Positions 1 to 9,161 are shown, counted from the first letter of the stretch. The stretch: 64,000 nucleotides of DNA from Planctomycetota bacterium (GCA_016745075.1 JADGDD010000007.1:1-64000); one strand, 5' to 3'. Numbers and translations: made by a program. Notes: generated by a model not told the origin, from the sequence alone.

Positions 1-2
1 TT

Positions 3-944
3 CCGGTCAGCAGACAAGTTATCACGAATGCATTTCATAAGCATTGTGAACTCGCCGAACCGCTGCTGGATGTTATGGAAGCGGAATTGCTGACCAGATC
101 TCTCTTGCATATAGATGGAAGTTTTTTGCATCGCCATTCCCGCAAGCGAAAGCGACGATGTTGTAAAACACCGGTCTATGCTATTACGGATGGTAACCAA
201 CTCCTCATGCGTTGGCGACCAGATGAGAAACATGCAAGCGCAGCAGATTTACTGCCTGGTTATAATGGATATCTCATTCGTGATGAATGGGCTGGCTGGT
301 ACACCATGAACACAGGGAAGAAGCTCATACATGTTGGCTGCAATGCACACGCACGCCGTTATTTTGCAGAAACCCAAAGTGATGACACGGATTCACAACA
401 GGTGGTCGCTCTGTTTAGTAAACTCTACGCTATTGAACGTTTGGCATCAGAAACCAAACCATTCACACAATCGCTTCATGACTATCGCTACGCACTGCGA
501 CAAAAATACAGTGTTGATATTATGGACCGCATTCATGCATACGCTCAACAGATAGCAGAACGCCGTACAGGAACCATGGCACGAACAGCACGCTACATCC
601 TTAAACACCAAACGGAGCTACGCCGCTTTCTTGATGATGGCGCCTTACCGCCGGACAACAATCTCGCAGAAAATGTCTTACGTCGTATCGCCTTGCTACG
701 TAAAAACAGACTTTTCTATGTCGCCGAAGACGGTGCAAAAAACCTTGCTACAGCAATGAGCCTTGTGGGCAGTTGCAGATTGCTCGATATAAACCCCTAC
801 ACCTATCTGCTGGATATACTGCCAATCCTTTTTGCGCATCGTGCAGCAAAAGAAAACCGTACGCCACTACCTGATCTTGCCCCGTGGACACCGGCAGCAT
901 ATGCACAACGTCTCGCACACAATCTCGTCGCTGACGTCGCTTAA
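3..944 (+). mobile_element. IS66-family transposase (5' end cut by window edge)
   Basis: This is the C-terminal catalytic part of an IS66-type DDE transposase. The frame is open from base 3, so the gene begins before the window; the ATG at 75 is internal. Counting from that ATG, the likely catalytic triad is D14 (HIDGS), D70 (RDEWAGW) and E199 (DNNLAENVLR), with the family's CNAHARRYF stretch between the last two. The tail (YLLDILPIL) resembles the IS66 C-terminal domain. The TnpA/TnpB accessory genes would lie upstream and are not visible. I see no convincing right-hand inverted repeat after the stop, so the element boundary is not defined. It borders a low-density accessory patch with gene remnants, consistent with an insertion hot spot. 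Confidence 0.88.
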
Positions 945-1012
945 AAATAACTACACGATTTTATAAAAGAGCAAACCGGCTTGGCAAGACGGATACGATT
1001 GTACTGTCCTTC

Positions 1013-1237
1013 ATGTATATTGAAAACAATGGTAGTTTTAATAGTGGAGATAATCAAAAGTCATGGTTCTTTAACTTAGCTTTAGGTTTCTTGCCAGGTT
1101 CGATTGTAATGATTGTATATCAAGTCTACGCGGTGAGGTGGGGGAGGCAAGGTGGACAATCGTTACCGTTAGATTGCTGGCGAATGGTCATTAGTGGTAT
1201 TGCTTTAGCGTTCGGTGGTAGTTATTTTCCAGCTTAG
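1013..1237 (+). CDS. short hypothetical membrane ORF, possible gene remnant
   Basis: This 74-residue ORF has one hydrophobic stretch (about residues 22-44) that could span the membrane. The reading frame stays open upstream of the ATG back toward the IS66 stop, so this may be the 3' remnant of a longer gene broken by the insertion. It has no recognisable family and no clear ribosome binding site. It ends 9 bases before the convergent DUF6602-like gene. It could equally be non-coding. Confidence 0.25.
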   Translation: MYIENNGSFNSGDNQKSWFFNLALGFLPGSIVMIVYQVYAVRWGRQGGQSLPLDCWRMVISGIALAFGGSYFPA

Positions 1238-1246
1238 GAGTTTGGA

Positions 1247-2209
1247 CTAAAAGCTACAGTTCCATTCATCATATGAAGCACCATTAGATAGCTGACCGTT
1301 ATATACACGGTTTCGAATACCTTTAGAATAGATAGAGATTGGCCAGAAACGTATATTTCCTTGTCCATTTCCCATCATATTTACTTGTCTAAAATAGGAT
1401 TCAAGTCCACGCATGTCCTTAAACGTCCATGCTAGTCTAGAAAACAGTCCTGCTAATAGATTACTGATTGGAGTAAAGAAGTCCATTTGATGTTCTGAGC
1501 CAATTATCGCCCCAACATATGAAGACGTTCCAGATCCTTCTTCGCCATATATATTTTTGAAGGTATCACTATAGTGAGGCCAAGTCGGCCCTAAAAATAC
1601 AGTCTTCATTGTTTGCCAAGTAGCTAAATCAGAGACTGTAATAAAGTCAAGCTGTTGAATAGGGTGATCGACAGACTCTTTATCTGCTGACGATATTGCT
1701 TTTTCGATATTTTCAACGGGGGTTGATTTTTCACCTTTCCAAGAATGGGAATGGGCCAATAATCCATAGATGATACTCGAATTAAGTTCTTTATAAGGAG
1801 TTCCTTCAAGCTTAGGTAAGTTCTTCCTGATATTAGCAGCGGTTTCCACAGCTTCCTTGACGTGTGATGCCTTTAAGGTTGTTTTACACTCAAATGCTGC
1901 GGCTACACCTCCGGCCAAGTATAATTTTTTATCTAAAAGAACTTTAGGATATGAAGGGTGTAAAACTAAAATATCAATTTGTGGGCTGGCATAACCATTT
2001 TCACACAGGATTCTTCCTTTAGTGACAATATGAAAATATGAGGGCAACCAATTCCTTAGCAACGTAGCCCAATTTTCTTCACCTTGATCCCCGGCTGTTC
2101 CAGGGTCTTCTGTGGCTCGTTTAAGAATCCGATCATATTCCTCTCGAATATCCCTTTGTGCAGATATTAAGAAGTCATGAATGTCATGTTTTTCTTCCAT
2201 GTTGAACAT
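1247..2209 (-). CDS. DUF6602-like protein, PD-(D/E)XK nuclease-type fold
   Basis: This 320-residue protein resembles the DUF6602 family. Residues 75-115 contain the pattern expected of the PD-(D/E)XK nuclease superfamily: D79 in QIDILV, then E107 and K109 in AFECKTTL. The N-terminus is a charged helix, followed by a segment (ENWATLLRNWLP) similar to the helix that precedes the core in restriction-like folds. There is no signal peptide or membrane segment, so a cytoplasmic DNA-acting or DNA-binding role is inferred, not shown. Two starts are possible: 2209, where the GGAG lies only two bases upstream, or the ATG three codons later, about 11 bases from it. It sits between an IS66 element and degenerate sequence. 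DUF6602 genes occur near defence genes in other genomes, but no partner is visible here. Confidence 0.68.
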   Translation of the reverse strand: MFNMEEKHDIHDFLISAQRDIREEYDRILKRATEDPGTAGDQGEENWATLLRNWLPSYFHIVTKGRILCENGYASPQIDILVLHPSYPKVLLDKKLYLAGGVAAAFECKTTLKASHVKEAVETAANIRKNLPKLEGTPYKELNSSIIYGLLAHSHSWKGEKSTPVENIEKAISSADKESVDHPIQQLDFITVSDLATWQTMKTVFLGPTWPHYSDTFKNIYGEEGSGTSSYVGAIIGSEHQMDFFTPISNLLAGLFSRLAWTFKDMRGLESYFRQVNMMGNGQGNIRFWPISIYSKGIRNRVYNGQLSNGASYDEWNCSF

Positions 2210-2358
2210 TACTCCAAGGGGGTTAACACAAGCCTACCGAATCGACCTCGCTCAAGCAGTTGAAAGAAACGTTCACTTTACGCCGTGTGCGGAGAAGTGC
2301 AAGACGGATGATGGTTGCTACATCTGGAGTTGACAGTAGAGTAATAGGTTGAATTTTA

Positions 2359-2688
2359 CTAGTCGGGGTGTTCACCCATTATGTCGTCACGAAACCATGC
2401 TTCTGCAACAGATAGAGATGCGTATAAAATAAAATACACGACTGAAAATATTTCATTTTCAATTGTACATTCAATCTCTCCACTCCTTTGGCTCCAGTAA
2501 TAATATGTTTTTCCATATAACCTCAGTGTAGAGTAAGGTATTAGGTAGAAAATTGAGTATGCTGAAAAGATCCCAAGCATAGTGGTGATGTTGCGTGTGG
2601 AAGAAAGTTTCCAATATATTAGAGGTGGGCCTATGATTAATGATAACGGAATGAGTATCATTAAAAGTAAAAACAGTATTTCCAGCAA
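2359..2688 (-). CDS. small hypothetical membrane protein
   Basis: A 109-residue frame with hydrophobic helices at about residues 2-27, 36-53 and 83-95. The first codon of the open frame is TTG; an ATG nine codons in (2661) is a plausible alternative. Neither has a good ribosome binding site. No family is recognised. It lies in the accessory patch downstream of the IS66 element and may be a cargo gene or chance frame. Confidence 0.33.
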   Translation of the reverse strand: MLEILFLLLMILIPLSLIIGPPLIYWKLSSTRNITTMLGIFSAYSIFYLIPYSTLRLYGKTYYYWSQRSGEIECTIENEIFSVVYFILYASLSVAEAWFRDDIMGEHPD

Positions 2689-2787
2689 TTGTGTGACCTG
2701 ACGTTGCAGTTAAGGGGTGTCTCAGAATTGGTAACCCCATTATCGAATCCCCCGATTATGTGGTGGTATCGATGAAGTTCAACTCGT

Positions 2788-3384
2788 TTATTTGTAGTTA
2801 AGTGTTTCGTCATTTGGTAAGGGTAAAAGCATTCTGTCTCTATAATTGCCATTGTTGCGGGTGATGTTGCGAGCAAGGTCATCCAATTCATTTCTTTCAT
2901 TGAAATGGGCGGCCTCTTCAAGAGTTAGTATGACAAACGCTGTCCACATGGCGATCCTGCCGCACACGACTGCAATGACTAAATCATCTGTGCGGTCAGT
3001 TTTAACTATTGAGTACATGTGCAGTTGACTCTTGTATATCGTTTCAATATCCATGGTAAATACTTTACGTATAATGTGGAAGTGTGCAAGGTGGGGGATG
3101 GATACCTTAAAAGGAGTGTGTTCATTGACGTTGCGGGGCAGTACTGGTAGCGCATTATTCGTACTCAGCTTTTCAGTTTTCTCTCTGTGGCATGAGGTGG
3201 GCGAGCACCACAACATCGTCACTAACGAGATCAATTTCTCGCGTATTGTTCTGACAAACCTTTTCACATATGTATTTATATTTGGTACATACGACATTAT
3301 TGCTTTGGTAGTGTGGTTGTTTTTTCTGTTGAGTTGATGTAAAACGGTCTCCGCATCCGTCTGCGCCGAATGGTGGAACACCAT
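2788..3384 (-). CDS. hypothetical protein, start uncertain
   Basis: The C-terminal 88 residues, from an ATG at 3054, look protein-like: an amphipathic segment, one hydrophobic helix (LVIAVVCGRIAMWTAFVIL) and a charged tail. The upstream part of the frame, back to 3384, has an odd composition rich in H, T and N and may not be translated. No Shine-Dalgarno sequence precedes either start. No family is recognised. An overlapping frame on the opposite strand (3032-3337) is less convincing. Treat this as a tentative gene in a region of low coding density. Confidence 0.28.
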   Translation of the reverse strand: MVFHHSAQTDAETVLHQLNRKNNHTTKAIMSYVPNINTYVKRFVRTIREKLISLVTMLWCSPTSCHREKTEKLSTNNALPVLPRNVNEHTPFKVSIPHLAHFHIIRKVFTMDIETIYKSQLHMYSIVKTDRTDDLVIAVVCGRIAMWTAFVILTLEEAAHFNERNELDDLARNITRNNGNYRDRMLLPLPNDETLNYK

Positions 3385-3570
3385 TCAGCACACACGAATG
3401 CATTTGTTTATTCTGTTCGTCCGAGTGTGTGTGGTGCAGTAAGATAAATACTCCTCTAGACAACACTTCTGTGAGAATTGCTTGTGCAGGTTCAATACTT
3501 GTTAAATCAATATTCTATACCCGAGGGGCTCAGGATAAAACCTTTCCGACTTCCCTGTCTTCTTTTAAAA

Positions 3571-4287
3571 TTACTTCAATCGGTTTTGAATAGCTTCTAA
3601 TACACATTCTGCTGTTAGTGTTCGGGCGGTTGCTTTATGGTTGCCGGGAATTACGTGCCATGGGGCGCATGCTGTATTGGTTTCTTGTAACATGTCGTTA
3701 ATGGCTGCTTCGTAGTCATCCCATTTGTCTCGGTTGCGGTAATCTTCTTCGGTCATTTTCCATGCTTTCAAGGGGTTGTTTTCTCGGTCTTGAAAGCGGC
3801 GTAATTGCTCGTCTGGAGAGATATGCATAAAGAATTTAATGATGAGGTAGCCGTCGTCATGAAGAGTTTGTTCAAAATTATTAATTTCGGTGTAGGCGCG
3901 TTTCCATTCATCCTTGGTGGCAAACTTTTCGACGCGTTCTACTAATACGCGGCCATACCATGAGCGGTCAAAAATACCTACTTTGCCACGTGCGGGAATA
4001 TCTCGCCAGAAGCGCCACAGGTAGTGGTGCAGCTTTTCTTCTTCGCTGGGTGCTGCAACTGGATGAATGGCAAAAGAACGAGGGTTCCAAAACTCAATAA
4101 TTCGGCGGCAAGCACCACCTTTGCCGCCAGCATCCCATCCTTCAAAGACAAGAATAACGGGCAACTTTTTCTCGCTCATCTCATGCTGAATGGTGGCAAG
4201 TTGCAACTGAGCGGCTTCAAGCCGTTCGATTGCTTCTTTCTTTCGGATTCGTTGATTAGGATCAATATCAGACAGGCGTAAAGCCAT
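3571..4287 (-). CDS. ppk2: polyphosphate kinase 2 family protein
   Basis: PPK2-family kinases move phosphate between polyphosphate and nucleotides (NDP or NMP). The 238-residue protein is a single-domain PPK2 with a Walker A loop GWDAGGKGG (K56), a Walker B-type segment IFDRSWYGR (D107) and the lid-region motif around RRFQDRENNPLKAWK. The preferred nucleotide (class I, II or III) cannot be read safely from these motifs. Length is close to the short family members. It is transcribed alone, divergently from the purine nucleoside phosphorylase gene, with about 110 bases between them. A role in energy storage or in regenerating nucleotides from polyphosphate is inferred from the family. Confidence 0.9.
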   Translation of the reverse strand: MALRLSDIDPNQRIRKKEAIERLEAAQLQLATIQHEMSEKKLPVILVFEGWDAGGKGGACRRIIEFWNPRSFAIHPVAAPSEEEKLHHYLWRFWRDIPARGKVGIFDRSWYGRVLVERVEKFATKDEWKRAYTEINNFEQTLHDDGYLIIKFFMHISPDEQLRRFQDRENNPLKAWKMTEEDYRNRDKWDDYEAAINDMLQETNTACAPWHVIPGNHKATARTLTAECVLEAIQNRLK

Positions 4288-4398
4288 AAGTCACTTCCTT
4301 TAGTCTTTCGTTCGGGCTGGAGACGTGGGCGAATAGCGCCTTGCGCCACAGCTCACCATACAGATTCTTATCACTTACATTCTGGAGGATAAATAGGC

Positions 4399-5238
4399 AT
4401 GAGTCAAACTGCTACCTACGATCGTCTACATAGTCTGGCTAAACAGGTGCTAGAATGCACGGGCATTAAGCCACGCGCTGCTATTCTTTTAGGAACGGGC
4501 CTCGGTGCTTTGGCAGACCGAATTGAGGTCACTGAGCGCATCGCTTACAGAGAGCTAGATGGTATGCCGATGACCACCGCAGAAAGTCATGCTGGTGAGG
4601 TCGTATTTGGCCATTTAGGAGGTGTTCCGGTGGTTGCTTTCTCTGGCCGCTTACATTGTTACGAAGGCCACAGTATTGAGGATGTGGTTGTGCCAGTGCG
4701 TCTTGCCCGTTTTCTTGGTGTTAGTAACCTGATTATGGGCTCAGCCGTTGGCGGTTTGAGCCCAGATTATAAGCTTGGCAGTATTGTGGCATTGGAAGAC
4801 CATTTAAATTTGATGGGGGTGAATCCGCTTGTTGGTCCAAATGATGATCGTATTGGTTCTCGATGGCCAGACATGTATGAAGTATACAGTAAGGACTATA
4901 GAGAAGTTGCCTTGCAGGTAGCGAGTGAGCAAGGCGTTGATATTCATGAAGGTGTGTATGCAGCAGTGCTTGGGCCCAATTTGGAGACACCGGCAGAATA
5001 TCGCATGTTGCGCAATATGGGTGCTGATGTGGTTGGTATGAGCACGGTGCCAGAGGCTATTGCTGCTGTGCACTGTGGTATGAAGACGCTTGCCTTTGCT
5101 ATCGTAACCGATCTGTGCACCCCAGAGGCCCTAGAGCCGGTTGATATTGCTCGCATTATCGAGGTGGCAGGCGAAGCAGAACCTGTGTTGGCTGAACTTA
5201 TTATTGGCAGTATTCGTGAACTTTTTGGAGATGAATAA
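4399..5238 (+). CDS. purine nucleoside phosphorylase, trimeric (class I PNP) type
   Basis: Predicted to cleave purine nucleosides with phosphate to the base and ribose-1-phosphate in purine salvage. The 279-residue protein matches trimeric PNPs: the phosphate loop GTGLG (31-35), SGRLHCYEG (H86), the purine-site glutamate E196 in NLETPAEYR, and the GMSTVPE block (213-219). One binding residue differs: the asparagine of human PNP (N243) is aspartate here (D238, IVTDL), which may broaden or shift specificity toward 6-amino purines. A strong GGAGG lies about 11 bases before the ATG. The gene ends one base before the leucyl aminopeptidase start, so the two are probably co-transcribed and translationally coupled. 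Confidence 0.92.
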   Translation: MSQTATYDRLHSLAKQVLECTGIKPRAAILLGTGLGALADRIEVTERIAYRELDGMPMTTAESHAGEVVFGHLGGVPVVAFSGRLHCYEGHSIEDVVVPVRLARFLGVSNLIMGSAVGGLSPDYKLGSIVALEDHLNLMGVNPLVGPNDDRIGSRWPDMYEVYSKDYREVALQVASEQGVDIHEGVYAAVLGPNLETPAEYRMLRNMGADVVGMSTVPEAIAAVHCGMKTLAFAIVTDLCTPEALEPVDIARIIEVAGEAEPVLAELIIGSIRELFGDE

Positions 5239-5239
5239 G

Positions 5240-6688
5240 ATGAACATGTATGAAAAAACAACCTGTATTGTAACCACAGGCGCAGGAAAGAAAAATGCCT
5301 TATCTATCATTGTTGTTGGCCATGCCGCACTTGAAGCACCCGCCTTGGTAGAAGATGAAGCAGCACGTTTGGCCGCAGGTGATTGTAGTGGCCCACGAAC
5401 GGTTTTATGTGAAGGTACGGCTTATCTCCTCGTAAAACCAGAAAGCAAAGAGTGGTTAGTTGGTGGTGAAGAATGGCGTTTGCTTGGTAAACAGATTGTT
5501 GAAAGCATGCGCTCTGGTGGGTATATGAACGCACGGGTGAGCGTTGATACAACCACAGAATATGCGCAAGCCTTGGTAGAAGGTTGTGTGCTTGCAGATT
5601 ATCGTTTATTGCAATACCGAAGTGGCAAAGCCGGAAAGCGAAAATGTCTGAACATTACCATGCCAGGCCATAAACAAGCTGTTAAAAATGGCATGTTGGT
5701 AGCAGAGGCGCAAAACCTTGCTCGCACCTGTGCAGATATGCCAGGCAATGACATGAATCCGCAAACATTTGTTACCACTGCTAGAAAAGAATTACGTGGT
5801 CTTGGTCTAAAAATAAAAGTTATTAGTGGTATTGAAGCTTTAACAAAAGCGGGTTTCCCTGGTTTAGTGCAAGTTGGTAAAGGTAGTGCTGTTCCTCCAG
5901 CACTTGTTCAAGTAAGTTATACGCCAACTGCAAAAACGAAAAAGAATGCTCCACATTTAGCGCTGGTAGGTAAAGGCGTTACGTTTGACACTGGTGGTAT
6001 CAGCCTCAAGCCAGGTGCGGGCATGTGGGAAATGAAGGGTGATATGGGTGGAGCTGCGGCAACGCTTGGTGCTATTAAAATTATCGCTCAACAAAAACCG
6101 TCGGTAGCAGTTACAGCGTACATGGCTTTGGCAGAAAATATGCCAGATGGTGCAGCCCAACGTCCGGGTGATATTTACCAGGCTCGCAATGGTACATTTA
6201 TCCATGTGGATAATACTGATGCAGAAGGCCGCTTGGTTTTGGCAGATGTTTTAACCTATGCTTGTGAACAAGGTGCTACCCACATGGTTAATTCAGCAAC
6301 TTTAACAGGGGCCTGTTTAATTGGTTTAGGCAATAATATTGCTGGAGTAATGAGCCGTAACAGTGACGAAGCGTGGAGAGATAGCGTGCGTCAAGCTGGC
6401 CAGAGCGTGGGTGAAGAACTATGGCCGCTGCCATTATATGGTGAATACCGCAGTCAAATAGACCACCCACATGCAGATATTAACAATACAGGTGGTCGTC
6501 CAGCAGGTACGATTACCGCAGGGTTGTTCTTAGCGGAATTTGTTGCAGACAACGTACAATGGGCCCATTGTGATATTGCAGGTCCAGCCATGCGCTCGAA
6601 TGGTTGGCGGTATTATACCAAAGGCATGACCGGATTTGTAACCCGCACCTTTGCTCGCATTGCTCAAGATTTGGCAGCACGCGGATAA
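5240..6688 (+). CDS. pepA: leucyl aminopeptidase (M17 family)
   Basis: A cytosolic di-metal exopeptidase that removes N-terminal residues from peptides. The 482-residue protein has the M17 N-terminal domain followed by the catalytic domain with GKGVTFDTGGISLKPG (metal ligands and catalytic lysine), MKGDMGGAAA, and the signature NTDAEGRLVLADVL. The frame is open further upstream to 5141, inside the PNP gene, but a GGAG at 5227-5230 is well spaced for the ATG at 5240, so that start is chosen; ATG at 5246 is also possible. It follows PNP by one base and precedes the EEP-domain gene by six, which suggests a salvage and turnover operon. Confidence 0.94.
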   Translation: MNMYEKTTCIVTTGAGKKNALSIIVVGHAALEAPALVEDEAARLAAGDCSGPRTVLCEGTAYLLVKPESKEWLVGGEEWRLLGKQIVESMRSGGYMNARVSVDTTTEYAQALVEGCVLADYRLLQYRSGKAGKRKCLNITMPGHKQAVKNGMLVAEAQNLARTCADMPGNDMNPQTFVTTARKELRGLGLKIKVISGIEALTKAGFPGLVQVGKGSAVPPALVQVSYTPTAKTKKNAPHLALVGKGVTFDTGGISLKPGAGMWEMKGDMGGAAATLGAIKIIAQQKPSVAVTAYMALAENMPDGAAQRPGDIYQARNGTFIHVDNTDAEGRLVLADVLTYACEQGATHMVNSATLTGACLIGLGNNIAGVMSRNSDEAWRDSVRQAGQSVGEELWPLPLYGEYRSQIDHPHADINNTGGRPAGTITAGLFLAEFVADNVQWAHCDIAGPAMRSNGWRYYTKGMTGFVTRTFARIAQDLAARG

Positions 6689-6694
6689 TTTTTT

Positions 6695-7774
6695 ATGCCT
6701 AGAGCAGAAGATGAACTTATTGCTGAAGAAGCCCCTGAAACCGTAGCTAAAAAACGTTTTAGGAAAACGATTGTGCCGTGGGTTATGGCATGGTGGGCAG
6801 GCTTTATTATTATGAGCGCCGTTTTGGTTGCAGCTTCTGAATTCTTTTTGTATGGAGAACTGCTCAGTAATATTAGCGGACATTTAGGAGTATTGGCCTT
6901 AGTGCCGATTGCCTGGTATAGAAAAAATATTGGTATTTCAGCTTGTTTGATGTTGGCTTTGCCAGTGTATTCATGGGCATGGGTCTGGCAGGCTACAGAA
7001 GAGCGTGCACCACTTTTGCAGAAAGAATCTGAATTAGAGCTGTCAGTGATGGTTGCTAATACGGCGTGGTGGAACAGAGAAGACCCAGAACATATTGCGG
7101 AGGTGCTCAGCACGTCTGATGTTGATGTGCTTTTTGCTATTGAGGTTGCCCCTATTTTAGATGAAGCGCTTACCAAGCATGATGCATGGTATACCAGCAG
7201 GGGACCGGCCGCAGAAAAGGGGCCGTACAGTGTACGCGTATATAGTCGTTATCCGGTGACTATTCAGCAACGAGTTCTAGATGGTCCAGAACGAGACTAT
7301 TTATTTACAGATAAGGACCATTATACGCCGTCTGGTAATAGCCCTGTGCTTATTTGCACGGTAAAAAAAGAGCGAAAGAAAGTTCGCTTGATTTGTTTAC
7401 ACCCACCGCCACCAATGATGCCTAAACTTTCTGAATATCGTTTACGTTTACTCAAACTACTCATTGATGAGTTCCATGAAAATGATGTACCAACCCTGTG
7501 TGTTGGTGATTGGAACACTTCACCAGCAAGTCATCTCTGGAGAAAACTTCATGCAGAAGGTTTGCGTCGTCCAGCAGGTCGCCATCCCTATACATGGTTT
7601 GAGAACAAATTACCAAGTTTGTTTATAGAACACTTCGGCATTAGTATTGATTATATTTGCGGTGGACCAGATATTGCTTTAGGCAATGTTCGTGCTGTAG
7701 ATATTCCTGGCAGTGATCATAGAGCTTTACGGGTCGAATGTCAGGTGATAAGCAGAGATGAAGATAAGCCATGA
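6695..7774 (+). CDS. membrane-anchored endonuclease/exonuclease/phosphatase family protein
   Basis: A 359-residue protein with an N-terminal membrane region of about three helices (roughly residues 28-50, 55-70 and 74-92), then an EEP-fold domain. Diagnostic stretches are LSVMVANTAWWN at the domain start, the metal-binding glutamate in LFAIEV, LHPPPP, the VGDWNTSP motif and the C-terminal GSDHRAL histidine motif. The catalytic domain would probably lie outside the cytoplasm, as in other EEP proteins with three N-terminal helices. The substrate (nucleic acid, phospholipid or phosphoester) cannot be told from sequence. The stop codon overlaps the ATG of the next gene in an ATGA junction, indicating an operon. 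Confidence 0.85.
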   Translation: MPRAEDELIAEEAPETVAKKRFRKTIVPWVMAWWAGFIIMSAVLVAASEFFLYGELLSNISGHLGVLALVPIAWYRKNIGISACLMLALPVYSWAWVWQATEERAPLLQKESELELSVMVANTAWWNREDPEHIAEVLSTSDVDVLFAIEVAPILDEALTKHDAWYTSRGPAAEKGPYSVRVYSRYPVTIQQRVLDGPERDYLFTDKDHYTPSGNSPVLICTVKKERKKVRLICLHPPPPMMPKLSEYRLRLLKLLIDEFHENDVPTLCVGDWNTSPASHLWRKLHAEGLRRPAGRHPYTWFENKLPSLFIEHFGISIDYICGGPDIALGNVRAVDIPGSDHRALRVECQVISRDEDKP

Positions 7775-8115
7775 ATCAGCTTATCTTCATCTACCAAGCA
7801 GATGGTGGTTTTTTCAATGGCCTTACTGATTATGTGCATAAAATTGTTCGCCCAGAAACCTATGCCTGTCAACTGTGTGCCATTACCTATGGTGCGTTTG
7901 GGATGAAACGCGAGTGGAAATCCTTTTTAGATTCACTTGATATGGAGATGGTGTTCCTCCATAGAGATGATTGCGGTGACCGCTACGCTGATGTGGAACT
8001 GCCCACCGTGTATCATAATGAAACCTGTCTTATTGGCGGTGAGCGTTTATCACAAATACAAAATCTTACAGAGCTTATAGACGCTCTGCGAACAGCCTTG
8101 AAAAAGCTTTCTTAA
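7771..8115 (+). CDS. conserved small protein with a CxxC-type pair, function unknown
   Basis: This 114-residue protein starts in the ATGA overlap with the EEP gene, so it is very likely translated. It begins with a short beta-like strand (LIFIYQADGG) and has a cysteine pair (CQLC) near residues 34-37, further cysteines in DDCGD and ETCLIGG, and a helical C-terminus. The general pattern recalls small proteins of unknown function with a thioredoxin-like layout, but no redox role is shown. There is no signal peptide. It may work with the membrane EEP protein just upstream. Confidence 0.7.
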   Translation: MNQLIFIYQADGGFFNGLTDYVHKIVRPETYACQLCAITYGAFGMKREWKSFLDSLDMEMVFLHRDDCGDRYADVELPTVYHNETCLIGGERLSQIQNLTELIDALRTALKKLS

Positions 8116-8157
8116 AGCGCTGCTAGCAAAAATAGAAAACACCGTGTACTTGTACAG

Positions 8158-9075
8158 ATGCAGATGAATACCATTGGTGTGTTGTATAGCCTTGGTGCGG
8201 CGATTTGTGGAGCGCTGTATTTGATTCCGTATAAGGCGGTGTCAGAAGCGGCGGCACGTTCGTCTGTGGTTTTTGGTATGTTGCTAGCAGCAGCAGTGCT
8301 TAATTCAGTGGTGGCTTTGTGCCGATCGAAGGCTCAAGAGCGTAAGCCAGTGACAACATTAACCTGTGCGGTAGGGTTTGGTATGGCAGCTTGTACCGTG
8401 ATTGGTAATGCGAGCATGTCAGAATCTTTAATTTTTGTTGACCCAGCAGTTACCAGCGTGGTGTTACAGGTACAAATTTTATGTGTGGCTTGCGGAGAAC
8501 TTGTGCTGTTCCGTCAGCGTATTCAACATTCGGTTTTGCTTGGGAGTGCTATGGCCTTTATTGGGATTATGGTTATGCATGGTCAATTGTTGGTAGAGTG
8601 GTTTAATGGAACAGGCGTGGAGCAAGATCATAGTCGTTTTATTGGTATTGTTTGGGCTTTGGTGGCAGCAGTTTGTTGGTCGGTGATGTTATTAATTGCT
8701 AAACGATGGATTGAACATATTGACATTATACGCGTTAATGCCCTGCGGCTGTGGATGTCTGTTGCGTTCATGGCCCTTTGGCCGGGTGCGGTGATCGGGG
8801 CAGCGGAGTGCACCCTCTCACAATGGTGGCTGCTTATTGCCGCTGCTGCTAGCGGTCCAACCCTTGGCCGTTTATGGCTAATGTCTGCGGTACGTTATAT
8901 TTCAGCTTCACAAACAAAATTGATTACTTTAATTGCACCACCTTGTGCATTGCTCTTTGGCTGGCTGTATTTTTCCCAAATCCCAAGCGTATTAGAACTA
9001 CTTGGTGGTTGTGTTATTTTGGTTGGTGTGGCTCTTCCACTTCTCTATACACGGCACAAAGAAAAAAGTCAGTAA
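8158..9075 (+). CDS. DMT-superfamily (EamA-type) transporter
   Basis: A 305-residue membrane protein with about ten hydrophobic helices arranged as two EamA-like halves (roughly residues 5-140 and 158-295). The halves are separated by a short polar loop (NGTGVEQDHSRF). Each half shows the repeated small-residue-rich helices of the drug/metabolite transporter superfamily. The substrate cannot be assigned. Two ATGs lie six bases apart at the start (8158 and 8164) and neither has a strong ribosome binding site. It ends about 85 bases before the ECF sigma gene, and the probable ECF promoter lies in that gap. Confidence 0.86.
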   Translation: MQMNTIGVLYSLGAAICGALYLIPYKAVSEAAARSSVVFGMLLAAAVLNSVVALCRSKAQERKPVTTLTCAVGFGMAACTVIGNASMSESLIFVDPAVTSVVLQVQILCVACGELVLFRQRIQHSVLLGSAMAFIGIMVMHGQLLVEWFNGTGVEQDHSRFIGIVWALVAAVCWSVMLLIAKRWIEHIDIIRVNALRLWMSVAFMALWPGAVIGAAECTLSQWWLLIAAAASGPTLGRLWLMSAVRYISASQTKLITLIAPPCALLFGWLYFSQIPSVLELLGGCVILVGVALPLLYTRHKEKSQ

Positions 9076-9106
9076 TAAAACATCTCCTTCTCCGTGTAAA
9101 ATAATA

Positions 9107-9133
9107 GGAACCTTTTGTGTTCTCGGTCGTTTT
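9107..9133 (+). promoter_or_regulatory. possible ECF-sigma promoter
   Basis: GGAACC at 9107-9112 and CGTTTT at 9128-9133 are spaced as in many ECF-sigma promoters (GGAAC, about 16 bases, then CGT). It lies 28 bases before the ECF sigma gene's start, which fits autoregulation. This is a pattern match only. Confidence 0.42.
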
Positions 9134-9161
9134 ATAAGTAGACGACAGGTAAGGGGCAGGA

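Noticed and set aside
2280..2340. Group II intron fragment
   Set aside because: A stretch resembling GCCGTGTGCGG suggested the end of an intron reverse transcriptase region, but no domain V hairpin or reverse transcriptase frame is present.
3032..3337. Plus-strand hydrophobic ORF
   Set aside because: It lies antisense to a more protein-like frame, has no ribosome binding site, and its hydrophobicity is what antisense reading of charged codons gives.
4944..5261. Minus-strand 105-residue ORF inside the PNP gene
   Set aside because: Serine/isoleucine-rich antisense shadow of a well-conserved enzyme.
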